Part shown: one piece after another, positions 37,654-48,868 of the stretch
Layout of the letters: every line of letters starts with the position of its first letter
Numbering within the stretch: the stretch's first letter is position 1
From: Meloidogyne chitwoodi
Lineage: Eukaryota; Nematoda; Chromadorea; Rhabditida; Meloidogynidae
Assembly: GCA_015183035.1 (NCBI GenBank)
Contig: JACZZP010000003.1
Location: forward strand, 186,001 to 250,000
DNA: 64,000 bases
Direction of reading: 5' to 3'
Position numbers and translations under genes: made by a program
The notes under the pieces: model-generated
What the model saw: the letters and a program-made list of their open reading frames with translations, nothing else
Database searches by the model: none
What the model was told of the DNA's origin: nothing

Positions 37654-40440
37654 ATGACTGAAGAACAGTTATTCGATGTTTTAAAAAATTTATGGACAAT
37701 TTGTTGGCTTTGGTTTTTAATGCCTAGTGGAATTTTTGCAGCAATTATAAGTGGAGGAGGTACTTCAACAAATTTTGGAAATAATAAAATGGAAATTGAA
37801 ATACGTGCTTTTCGACTTCAACAATTTGAAACTTCTGGGAAAGTTTTTGGAAGTAAATCGTGGAAGGTTTTTTTTTAATTTTTAAATCAAATATTATTTT
37901 AAAATTTTTTGAAGGTTATTTATCAAGCAGTTGACTTAAACGAATCTGCACTACGCAAATGTGTAGTAATTAAATGGTGGGATTTGATTGGTATTGATTT
38001 TGAAGATAAATTTTCTGCTGTACTTGGGGCAGTTTTGATTATTCTTCCAAAGGATTTGAATGAATTGACTAAAAATGAGTATCAGGTTTTTTTTTAATTT
38101 TTAAATTCTAAAATTTCAAAAATAAAATTTCAATTTTCCCACAAAAATTATAATTTACTTAAAAATTGTACACACAGGCTTTTCTTTCAATTGAACAAAA
38201 ATTTGCTTTATTACGAACAGAATTAGCTGTATATTTTGCTCCAAATTCTACCAAAGTTTTATCTTTACTTGAAAGTGTTCCAACAAATTCAGTCAATTCA
38301 CCAACAGCATTTCAGCAATTAATAAATTCTGTAGTGGCAGATAATTATCAAATAACCTCAACAAATTCTGCAACAACAAATTTGGCAAATTCTAAAGCCT
38401 ACAATATTATTGTATTTTTTTTTTAATTTTTTAAAGGACTTTTAAATTAATTTTATTTAGGCTCAATTGAATGCTCAGGAAAGAGGTCTTCCTTATATAT
38501 TTATTGTGGCATATTATGACACTTATGGAGTTGTACCGGTTTTTTTTTTTTAATTTTTAAAGTTGGAGAGACATCTTGAGGCAGTCAAATGATGTTATAC
38601 TTTTAAGACATAACTCAAAATTGAATAAATTTTTTTCGAGTTGATTTAAATATCATTAGATAGAGAATTAAATTTACTACCAAAAACAACAGAAAAGTTA
38701 ATCTTTTAGAAAGAAAACAAAAAATTTATGACTAAAAAACCTTCAAAAACGAGTCAAAATTGCAGTTTTTTAACCACAACTTTTTTTTAATTTTACAATT
38801 TTTTTTAAATTCCTTTTTTAAATTGTAGAAAATTTAATTCTCTATCTACAGATACTTAAATATTTTTAAAATGTTTATTTTTTCTTGAGTTATGCTGGTT
38901 TAACTAATGCTTGCGTTTTTGGGAGAATTTCCTTAAAACTTGGTTTTTTGGTTAAGTTGGTAAAGTTGAAAATTTTAACTAGTTTTGGGGTAAATTAGGA
39001 AAGGTTCGATTCCCTCTTGCTCCCAACTTTTTTAAAAGTCATTTTTTGGTTTTTTTTTTAATTTTTAAAAAATCAAAAAATATTTTTATTTATTTTTAAG
39101 GGTTTAACAATTGGCTCAGATTCTAATGGAAGCGGAGTAGCTGTACTTTTAGAATTACTTTTATTATTTCATCATCTTTATTCTTTACCTTCTCATAATG
39201 CTCGGTATAATTTGGTTTTTGTACTTTCTGCAGCAGGAAAATTTAGCTTTCAAGGAAGTAGAAGTTTTATTGATGATTTTAATGAAAAATATTCTGGTAT
39301 ATTTTTTTTTATTTTTTTAATAAAAATTAGGGAAAAATTAGTTTAAGAAGGGGTAGTTTGTTTCCTTTTATTTATTTTAGTCTTTTAAAAAGGTGAAAAT
39401 TAAAAAAAAAATTAAATAAATTTTTGGGTATTTTTTATCATCTTTCCAACTATAAATTAAATTTTAATAATTAAATAATTTTTTTAAATTCAATTTTTTT
39501 TAGATGAAAAAATAGCTTTTGCTTTATGTCTTGATGGTTTAGGAAAAAGAAGTAATACAAAAAATAATAAATCATCAATTAATATACATTTATCAAAAAT
39601 ACCATCTTCAACATCTTTAACAAATAAATTTATTTCAAATTTACAAAATTTTGAAGGAAATGAAAAAGAAATAAATTTAATAACAAAAAAAATAAATTTG
39701 GCAGCAGATAAATTAGCTTGGGAACATGAAATTTTTAATATAAGACGTATACATGCTTTAACTATTTCACATTTTGAAAAATTCGATGATCCTGAAAGGT
39801 TTATATTTTTAATTTTATATTTTTTAAATTTATTTTTGGTTGTTTTTTATTTAAAAATAATTTAAAAAATTTATAAAAAAATTTTTTATTTTTTTTAAGA
39901 AATACAATGTTAGATATTCCTCAAAATTTGGATTATTCAATATTAGAAAAAAATACTATTTTAATAGCAAATTCATTAATTTCATTTATTTTTCAATTGG
40001 AAACAAATCAATGTTTAAATTTAACAAAAAAATGTTCACTTTTATTAAATGAACAAATTAATATAAATAAAAAAAGATTAAAAATTTGGATTAATTTATT
40101 TGGTTCAAAACCTAGACCAACAAATACTTTAATAATTATGCAAAATGAATTAATTACAAATTTAAATCAAATTGTTAAAAAATATTCACATAATTCGATA
40201 ATTTCTGAAGTTGTAATTAATGATTTTATTTTGTATGAAATTAATGGTAAGAAAATTAAAAAATTTAAAAAAAAAATTTTTTTAGAGGACACTCTATCCG
40301 CAAATGTTGTTAAACCCGCAATTTTTGAATTATTGCTTGCTGCGGTTATTTGTGTCTACCTTTATTCTATTTATTTTATAGCATTAAATGCTCAAAAAAT
40401 ATTAGAGGGATCTATTTATAAAATTAAAAAACATTTATAG
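37654..40440 (+). CDS. nra-2: Nicalin, ER membrane translocon-associated protein
   Basis: Nicalin is a single-pass ER protein with a degenerate aminopeptidase fold; with TMEM147 and NOMO it assists insertion of multi-pass membrane proteins, and in nematodes (NRA-2) it controls receptor assembly. Seen in order: an N-terminal hydrophobic segment (ICWLWFLMPSGIFAAIIS), FRLQQFETSGKVFGSKS, AVLGAVLIILPKDLNELT, the peptidase-like YIFIVAYYDTYGVVPGLTIG with SDSNGSGVAVLLELLLLF, NLVFVLSAAGKFSFQGSRSF, FALCLDGLG, KINLAADKLAWEHEIFNIRR, IHALTISHFE, and a C-terminal membrane span (KPAIFELLLAAVICVYLYSI). Each block matches animal nicalin. About eight exons; one intron (about 38540-39100) carries an inverted-repeat element and a SINE-like copy. 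The ATG at 37654 lies close after TTTATAG. The MULE sits just upstream, perhaps in its promoter. Confidence 0.94.
38608..38905. repeat. Inverted repeat in nicalin intron, GATAGAGAATTAAATT family
   Basis: The left arm (ATAACTCAAAATTGAATAAA, then GATAGAGAATTAAATTTACT) and right arm (AAATTTAATTCTCTATCTAC, then TTTCTTGAGTTATG) mirror each other over about 70 bp. Related sequence is found at 49140-49300 and 49655-49890. This looks like a fold-back repeat family of this genome. Confidence 0.65.
38925..39030 (+). repeat. SINE-like copy in nicalin intron
   Basis: An A-box-like TTTGGTTAAGTTGGTAAAG and a B-box AGGTTCGATTCCC are bounded by TTGGGAGAA on the left and TTGCTCCCAA on the right. The tRNA cloverleaf does not close. 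It resembles the other copies in having a TTAAGTTGG core. Confidence 0.58.
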
Positions 40441-40958
40441 AAGAGAGTTTATAGAGAAAAAGAGAAATGTGTGTTTTATGTTGTTTGACTTTAAATTTGT
40501 TGTCTGTCTTTTGTAAAAACTTGTAAAACATGTGTAATTTATGTTTTTAATTTTATTAGTATATTAAGTAATATTAGAGATGTTTTTCTGAAAATGTTTA
40601 GAATTAATTCTGATTTGTTTTTATGTTGTTTTCCCGGAAAATGTTTTTAATTAATTCTGAAATAAACATTTTTAGTTGTTGTAAACATAACTTTGTTGTT
40701 TTACAAGTTTTTATATTTTTCTGTTTTTTGTTAACTCCCACACCTGAGTTTAGAGAGATCACAGTTTTAGTTTATATACTTGATATTGTCGATAATCTCA
40801 TTTTTGACGTATTATTTTTATAGAAAATTTATATTATTTCAGGTGAATAAATTTTTGTTATAATTATTTTTTATTAAAATATTTTTATAAAAATATTTAA
40901 ATATATTTTTCCTTATTTAATTATAATTAATTTATTTTTTAATTGATTTTTGTGAAAA
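40441..40958. other. Spacer between nicalin and cdk-8
   Basis: A+T-rich, containing TTAATTCTGATTTG and TCCCGGAAAATG words of the dispersed repeat near 40590-40660. No exon. The two genes are head to tail, 518 bp apart. Confidence 0.5.
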
Positions 40959-43900
40959 ATGGTTGATGCAAATTTTAGAGAAGAATTAGCAAGGCAACGT
41001 GAAAAAGTTGAAGATATTTATAATTATGAAGGAAATAAGGTTTTTAAATTTTTTTTTAATATTTTTTAAATTTAATTTATTAATTTTAAAAAAAAAAGGT
41101 TGGAAGAGGAACATATGGACATGTCTACAAAGCAATTTTAAAAAATGTTCCTGCTGGAATTGAAAATAAACCTTTTGCTTTAAAACTTATTGAAGGTTTA
41201 TTTTTTTTTTTTAATTTATTATTATAAATATTTAATTTTAGGACAGGGTTTTTCAATGTCTGCGTGTCGTGAAGTTTCACTTTTGCGTGAATTAAAGTAT
41301 TTTTTTTATAGTTTTTAAATTTGCTAAAAATTTAAAGATAATGAAAAATTTTGTATTATTAAGAAAAAATTAAAATTCTTTTTTTAAAAAAAATTTTTTT
41401 TAGTCACCAAAACATAATAAAATTGTTACGTGTTTTTTTAACTGCTGAAAAACGAGTTTGGCTCCTTTTTGATTATGCTGAACATGACTTGTGGCATATA
41501 ATAAAATTTCATAGAGCGGCAAAACAAAAATCACAACGCGTTATGGTTTTATTTTTTAGAAAATTTAAAGCTAATTAAAATTAAAAAAAAAATTTTTTTT
41601 TAATTTAGGTACCTAAAGGAATGGTAAAAAGTTTACTTTACCAAATTTTGGAAGGAATTAATTATTTACATGATAATTGGATTATGCACAGAGATTTAAA
41701 GGTTTATTTTTATAATTTTAAGAATAAAAAAAAATTTTTTTAGCCTGCTAATATACTCGTTATTGGTGAAGGAACAGGGATTGAACGTGGAAGAGTTAAA
41801 ATTGCTGATATGGGTTTTGCTAGAGTTTTTCATAATCCTTTAAAGGTTTTTTTGTTTATTTTTTTTTTGTTTTAATTAATTAAGCCTTTATCTGAATTGG
41901 ACCCTGTTGTTGTTACATTTTGGTATCGGGCTCCTGAGCTTTTGCTTTGTTCTAAGCATTATACAAAGGTTTATAAGCATAAAATTAGAATTTTATTGTT
42001 AGCTGTGTGTAGTGTGGTGGTATGTGTGTTTGCTTATGAATGGAAGGGGTATTGGTTCGAGTCCTGTTGATATTTTAATTGATTATTTTCGTTTCTATGT
42101 TAGTTTTGTGTTACTTTCTGAATTTAAAATTAAATTATAATGCAAAAGTTTTTTTTTAATTTTTAAAATTCAAAATATATTTATTCTTTATGGTATATTT
42201 ATATTAAAATTAATTTTAGGGAATCGATATATGGGCAATTGGATGTATTTTTGCTGAATTATTAACTTCTGAACCTATTTTTCTTTGTCCTGAGGTTTTT
42301 TTATTTAAAATTTTTTTATTTTTTTATCTATTTTTATTAAAGGAAGACATAAAATCTCAAACTCCTTATCATCCTGCTCAATTAGACAAAATTTTTACTG
42401 TAATGGGATATCCTACTGAGAAAGATTGGCCTGATATAGAGGTTATTTATTAGAATATTTTTTTTTAATTTTATTTAAATTTTTAAAGAAAATGCCAGGA
42501 TTTAAAAAACTTGATGATGATTTTACCAAACCTAAAAGAGACAAAAAATATGAATCTTCTACATTAAAAAAACATATGGAAAAATATAGACTTTCAAGTG
42601 GATTAGTTGAACCCGAAACATGGAGAGAAGCTTTTTTTCTTTTGGAAAGAATGTTAACAATGGATCCACAAAGAAGAATAACTGCAGCTGATGCTAAGGA
42701 ACATAAATATTTTAAGGTTTTTTTTTAATTTTTTTAATTTAATTTAAAAAATTAATATTTAGCTTGATCCAACACCCACTAGTGATGTATTTGCTGGTTG
42801 TAAAATTCCATATCCAAGAAGGGAATTTCTTAAAGATGAACCAGAGGATAGAAATAGTGGTTCTAAACAACAGGTTTTTTATTTTTAATATTTTTTAGTT
42901 TAAAAATAAATAATTATTTTAAAAATAAATATTATTTTAAGGCTCCAACTCTTCCAGTAGTTGCTGTGCCTCCCACAGTTCCGGCACATACACACAATCC
43001 CCCTACAATGGAGCTACCACCAGCAGCAAAAAAGCATCGTCCATCAATTCATCCAATAGCTGTAGGTGTTGGTGGTGGTGTAGTAGGAGGAGGAGGTGGA
43101 ACAATATCAACAAATCAACAGGTTTTTTTTTTAATTTAATATTAAATATTTGTTTAAAAAAAAATAAAATTTAAAATTTTAAGAATATATATGTATTGTA
43201 TAAAAATATAACAAAAATTTATTATATTATTTTTATAGCAACAAAATCAACAACAATTAATGACTGGAAATGGAATGGTTGTAACACAAGGAATGGTTGG
43301 TGGTGGTGGTGTTGTTGGTGGAGGAATCCCTCCTCCACAACAGCAACAACAAATGGTTATTGATCAACAACAACAACAACATCACCAATCTCAAATGAAT
43401 ATGGCACAACAGGCAAATTTACATGGTTTTTTTTTTTAATTAAAATATTTAGTAAAATTAATATATAATTTTTAATAGCTCAAAATGCTACAATGCAGCA
43501 AATAAAAATTGAAGGAGCAACAACTTCTGGAGATTTTGGAACAATTAGTGGTATTATGGATGGAAGAGGAGGTAATGGAATAAATACACAACAACAACAA
43601 CAAAGTGGAGGACATTTTGAAATTAATTCTCATATAATGACTGGTGGGGGACAAAAACAACAAATAAATAATAATAATGGTGGTTATCAAATGCAACAAC
43701 AACAACAAATGTTTCATTCTTCATCAGGTCAACAGCAACAATCGTCACAACAAACTCATGTAATTCATTTTATTATTTACTTTAAATAAAACACAACATA
43801 TAATATAATTATATAAATTTTGTAATAGTTATCACAACAACAACAAATTCAAAACCACCAAATGTTGGGAGCTCAACAACATCATGGTGGAATGATTTCT

Positions 43901-44493
43901 CAACAACAAATGAGAAATGTCAACAACAACAATAATCAACAACAACACATTTTAAATTCAACTCAACAACAACAATATTTACAACAACAACAAAACTTGC
44001 AACAAATGTCTACTAATCAAATGGTAACAACAAATCATCATCAACAACCACAAACAATGAGTGGAGGAATAATATCTCAACAACAACAATCATCTCACCA
44101 ACAACATTTAATTCAACAACAACAACAACAAATGAATTTACAAATGCAAAGACAGGCGGCTTATTCCCAGCAAATGCAACAACAACAAATGATGCATAGT
44201 ATGTTTTTTGAAGCTTTGTAAAATGTTTATTTTAAAACAAGTTTTTACATATTTGTTTTATAAGCAAGTTTTATACAGGACTTATGTTTTATAAAAACTT
44301 GTTTTTACAAAACTTGAATTTTAAATTAAGCAACAAACATTTAAAAAAACTTTGTTTTTTCCTAGTGCAACAAATGAATATGCAGCAGCAAATGGGTGGA
44401 ATAAATCCCCAACAACAACAATTTATCTTGTCTCAGCAGAATCAACAGAGAACAATGGGTCAACAACCACCTAATCAAAATAGACCTTATTAA
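40959..44493 (+). CDS. cdk-8: CDK8, Mediator kinase
   Basis: The cyclin C-dependent kinase of the Mediator CDK8 module, acting in the nucleus on transcription factors and RNA polymerase II. Kinase motifs in order: [30 protein letters not shown] (the SMSACRE helix is the CDK8 hallmark), [30 protein letters not shown] (DMG in place of DFG, as in all CDK8), [47 protein letters not shown]. After the kinase comes [22 protein letters not shown], then a long tail rich in Gln, Gly and Asn over roughly 300 residues, much longer than in human CDK8. About sixteen exons, most introns under 80 bp; one holds a SINE-like copy. The ATG at 40959 starts the expected N-terminus ([14 protein letters not shown]). 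Confidence 0.96.
42000..42075 (+). repeat. SINE-like copy in cdk-8 intron
   Basis: TGTGTGTAGTGTGGTGGTAT (A-box-like) and TTGGTTCGAGTCC (B-box, about 42052-42064) lie in the intron after KHYTK. The tRNA stems do not close. It is in the sense orientation of the gene. Confidence 0.55.
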
Positions 44494-45036
44494 GATAAAA
44501 ATTTTTTTTCTTAATTATTTAATATATATCTGAAGAAAATATTTTAAAGTTATTATTATTGTTTTTGTTAGCTCTTCTTTTTAAATTTACCCTTTTTTAC
44601 TCATTTTAAGTTTAAAAACGCCATTTGTCAATCAATTTCAACTGTCTCATTTAGCATTAAGCTAATAAATAGCTTTTTCTTCTATTTTTTATTTATTTAT
44701 CTCGTCTAATGTCAACCACTCATTTTTGCAGACATTTGATCTTTTTTACATCCATGGATATTAAACATCAATAATATTTGGTCATTAATGTCAATTAAAT
44801 GTCTGTAAATACATATGTATAGACAAAATTACTCCTATTTATAATTGTAAATTTTCTTTTTTAAGTTTATTTAAAACATGTTTTTACAAATAAAGTTTAT
44901 TTAAAACATTTTTTACAAATTAAGTTTATTATGTTTTTTATTTGTTTATTACAATTAAAACAAGTTTATTAAGTTTAATACCTTTGATAAAAACACATAA
45001 TGAGAGAAAAACATTAAATTGTTTTAATATTATTAA
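44494..45036. other. Spacer with a small inverted repeat and CAAGTTTATT words
   Basis: A likely cdk-8 3' UTR region. A MITE-like pair, GCAGACATTTGAT (44729-44740) and ATTAAATGTCTGTA (44794-44807), encloses about 55 bp. AAAACAAGTTTATTAAGTTT-type words follow at 44860-44970. No exon. Confidence 0.5.
44729..44807. mobile_element. About 80-bp MITE-like element with GCAGACATTT ends
   Basis: Imperfect 12-13 bp inverted ends, (T)GCAGACATTTGAT and ATTAAATGTCTGTA, enclose a short core with no coding capacity. The GACATTT word also marks the ends of the elements at 24.9 and 37.5 kb, but the rest of the ends differ. Confidence 0.45.
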
Positions 45037-48000
45037 ATGATCCCCAATAATTCTAATTATTTAACAACTAACCGTCAAAACATTGCCAAACAAAACTATT
45101 TTTTAGGGGAGGATTATCGAGCATGTTTTAGCCGTTTACACATTGTAGGACAAACATTAAGTTTTAAAAAATATGTTTTTATAATATTTATATACCGTCA
45201 CTGTTCGTATCTTGTTTTTTGCTGATTTGGCTAGATTAATAATTGAATTAATTTATTTTATTCCTTATATTGGTCGAATAGATGCTTCAACATCATTACA
45301 AATTGGTTGGTCTCTTCTTGGATTTATTCTAGCAATTATTCCAATTTTTGGAGGAAAGAGAGGTGAAAAACATTATAAATATCTTTGGCCTTTATTATTT
45401 TTAAAGGTTTAATATTAAATTTAAATAAAAAAATATTTTTTAAAGTTAGCCGAATGCTTAATTTGTGTTTTTGTTTTATTTTTTACGTTTTTACTTGGTG
45501 TTACTGGTCCGATAGGTTATGTGCTTCTTAGGCATATAATTCAATGGAAATACAGAAGGATAGAAGGTAAAAAATTTCCTTCAATCTCAAACCTTAATCA
45601 ACTTTGAGAGATCTCAGCTTTGTTAATTTTGGACCTAAAATCCTAAATTTTGGTTGAAAGATAGATCAGACAATGACCTAAAGTTGGTCCATTGAGAAGT
45701 CTATTCGTGATATTTGGACCGAGCTGTGCGCTTCAGAAAATATGAGGGCCCAAAACTTTGAGAGATCACAGCTTTGTTGATTTTGGACCTAAAATCCTAA
45801 ATTTTAGTTGAAAGATAGATTAGTCAATGACCTATATCTGGTACCATTATCAAGTCCATGCGATCTATTTGGACCGAGCTATGTGCTCCCGAAATTTTGG
45901 TGGACCTAAAACTTTGTTTGATCATATCTCCTTTAATTTGGGACCTAAATATATAAATTTTGGGTCAATGATAGATGTAGCAATGGCTTATAATCATACA
46001 AAGTTGTGTGTCAATTCGTTCAATTTGAGTCGAGATATGGACCAATTACCCCCAAAATTTCAAATGCTCCTAGCACCTATAAAAAATGAAATATTAGTGA
46101 AAATTTTTGAAAAATTTTTGCCAAAAAATTATAAATAATGGTCCAAATTTATGGACAAAATTTTATCAAACTTTGTCCGTGGATTAAGGTTCGACGGTGT
46201 TTTTTAATTTTTGCTTAGACTCAAAATAACCTTTTGTAAATTAGAATTTTTATATTTTTCGAATATTTGATATTATGAAGTTTTTACATTTTTATTGAAT
46301 AATGTATAAATATCAAAATGTCAACTATACTAAAAACATAAAATATTCAATTTACAAAAGGTCATTTGAGTCTAAGCAAAAATTAAAAAACACCGTCGAA
46401 CCTTAATCCACGGACAAAGTTTGATAAAATTTTGTCCATAAATTTGGACCATTATTTCTAATTTTTTGGCAAAAATTTTTCAAAAATTTTCACTAATATT
46501 TCATTTTTTATAGGTGCTAGGAGCATTTGAAATTTTGGGGGTAATTGGTCCATATCTCGGCTCAAATTGAACGAATTGACTAAAAAATTTGTATGATAAT
46601 AAGCCATTAGTTGATCTATCTTTGACCCAAAATTTATAGATTTAGGTCCCAAATTAACTGAGTTAGGACCAAACAAAGTTTTGGGTCCATCAGAATTTCG
46701 GGAGCACATAGCTCTGTCAAAATAGGTCTAGTGGACTTGTCGATGGTATCAGTTATAAGTTATTGACTGATCTATCAGTGACCCAAAATTTATGATTCTA
46801 GGTCCCAAATGAAAGACGCTATGATCTCTCAAAGTTTTGGGGTAATCCATTACCGCCAGAACTTCAACAGCGCATTACTCGGCTCAAAAGTATGGTATTG
46901 ACTATCCAAAAGCGCACGATTTTAGACAATTTTATTTTGAATTTTTTGACAAAAAATTTTTTTTAATTTTACCCTAAAATTTTTTTCAAAAAGGTGCTAT
47001 GAGCATTTGAAAATTTGGGGGTAATAGATAAACGGTATTTTTTAGCTTTTAAACTATTGGTAAGTTTTGGCCGAAACATACATCTTTGGAAAGAGCTTGA
47101 AAAGCTGAATTAAATGAGCTATTCATTTATCTCATATATAGTATAGAAGTCGAGATACAGTCTTCTGAATATTGAGAAAATTTAGGGGAGAATAAATATA
47201 TTTTTGGTTAAGTGGAAAATTTCTCAGTTTCAGGGGAGAAATGAAAAAAATGACCAAGGTTCGAATCCTTCTGAGGGATATTAATTTTTTATGGGAAACT
47301 GTGTGGTGGAAAATTTTTAATTTTGATTAAATTTCTTGACTTAATGGGCTTTATTTAGTCCAAATTTTAAATTGCTATTTTATTTAAAAAAAGCTTAAAA
47401 ATTAAATTAAAGAAAATTAAGGTATTTTCATAAAAATTATGCAGTAGAATTTATATTCATCTATATCTCGGCTCAAATGGAACGAATTGACTTACAAATT
47501 TGTACGATAATAAGTCATTAGTTGATCTATAATTGACCCAAAATTTGTGGATTTATGTCCCAAATTAAAGGAGATATGTTAAAACAAAGTTTTGTGGCAA
47601 ACAGTTATATCCTCCCAGAATTTCGGGAGCGCATATCTCGGCTTAAAAGGAACTAATTGACTATCCGTCCGGTACAATTATGGTCTATTTGTACCTCTAT
47701 CAATGACCCAAAATTTATGGATTTAGGTCCAAGATTAAAGTAGAAGAGATAAAACAAATTTCTGGAGGTAAACAGTTATATCCCCCCAAATTTTCGTGAG
47801 CGCATATCTCGGTCCAAATATCACGAATGGACTTAAAAATTTAACCAATTTTAAATCATTGCAAGATCTATCTTTCTACCAAACTTTAGGATTCTAGGTT
47901 CCAAGAGCATGCAGTTGCGATCAATCAAAGTTTTGGGATGCCATAGTGATTATCGCCTATATATAGATTCAAATGCTTCGAATGGATTTCTCGATGGTAA

Positions 48001-48868
48001 CAGCTTTAGACCATTGGGTGATCCATATTTAGTCCAAAATTTAGGATTCTAGGTCCCAAATCAACAAAGCTGTGTTCTCTCAAAGTTTTGAGGGTAATCC
48101 ATTACCCTTAAATTTTCTCGAGAGTATATCTCGGTTTATTTCAAACAGCTTTTTTTCTTTCATAGCTCATTCGATTCAGCTTTTCGAGCTCTTTCGAATA
48201 AGCTTTACTTGGTCTAAGTTGTTTTGATAGAAGACGAGTTATAGATGAATAAATTTCTACGGCATAATTTTAATGAAAATACCTTAATTTTCTTTAATTT
48301 AATTTTTAAGCTTTTTTAAATAAAATAGCAATTTAAAATTTGGACTAAATTATGCCCACAGAGTCAAGAAATTTAATTAAATTAAAATTAAAAATTTTCC
48401 ACCACTCATTTTCCCATAAAAAATAAATTTCCCTCAGAAGGATTAGAACCTTGGTCAGTTTTTTTCATTTCTCCCACAAAAATTGAGAATTCTCCACTTA
48501 ACCAAAAATAGTCCTCACCCAAAACTTTAAGAGAACACAGCTTGGTACAGTTTGGACCTAGAATCCTAAATTTTTGGCTAAAGATGGATCAGTCAATGAC
48601 CTATAATTGAAAGTATCTTCAACCAGAATTTTAATTTTTAAAATAATTTTTTCTTTAAATTTAATTAAATTTTACAGATGATCATTCAATAATAACATTT
48701 TCATTAACAACATTTTTGTTTGTTTCAACTTTGTTGGTATTCAATTGTTACGTACTTGACAAATATTGGTGTTTACGAAATTTTTTGCAGTCTAAAACAA
48801 TTTATCTTTATTTAAGACAAAGAAACGAAGCAATTAGAGTTATAAGACCTTCATTTTCTTTAATTTAA
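45037..48868 (+). CDS. Unrecognised four-pass membrane protein with a 3.1-kb intron
   Basis: I do not recognise the family. Clear exons give: LIIELIYFIPYIGRI and LQIGWSLLGFILAIIPIFGG (two spans), GEKHYKYLWPLLFLK, then LAECLICVFVLFFTFLLGVT with GPIGYVLL (third span), and after a very long intron IITFSLTTFLFVSTLLVFNC (fourth span) followed by YVLDKYWCLRNFLQSKTIYL and a basic end IRVIRPSFSLI. The layout (short N-terminus, four spans, cytosolic tail) resembles tetraspan proteins of MARVEL or claudin type, but no signature motif is seen. The 5' exon is uncertain: an ATG at 45037 (MIPNNSNYLTTN) is open, but no clean GT-AG junction joins it in frame to the first span near 45225. The stop is at 48866-48868. 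The intron 45567-48677 is occupied by a fold-back repeat array. Confidence 0.6.
45600..48550. repeat. Nested fold-back array of about 155-bp units inside an intron
   Basis: Units of about 155-165 bp recur. Landmarks are ACTTTGAGAGATCACAGC, TTTGGACCTAAAATCCTAAA and TTTGGACCGAGCTATG. They run forward at about 45601, 45755 and 45911, in reverse at about 46500-46850 and four times from 47455 to 48130, and forward again after 48510. Two inverted pairs are plain. The inner pair, 45604-46270 and 46340-46850, is hinged near 46300, with AACACCGTCGAACCTTAATC as the mirror of GATTAAGGTTCGACGGTGTT. The outer pair is 47160-47470 and 48250-48530 and includes a decayed B-box-like GGTTCGAATCC. Two similar open frames of about 85-100 residues, one in each arm on opposite strands, are by-products of the repeat, not genes. 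Confidence 0.85.

Noticed and set aside
45827..46709. Two similar open frames of about 85-100 residues on opposite strands, a seeming gene pair
   Set aside because: They are the two arms of an inverted repeat inside an intron; similarity is explained by the DNA palindrome, and other units of the repeat carry stops.
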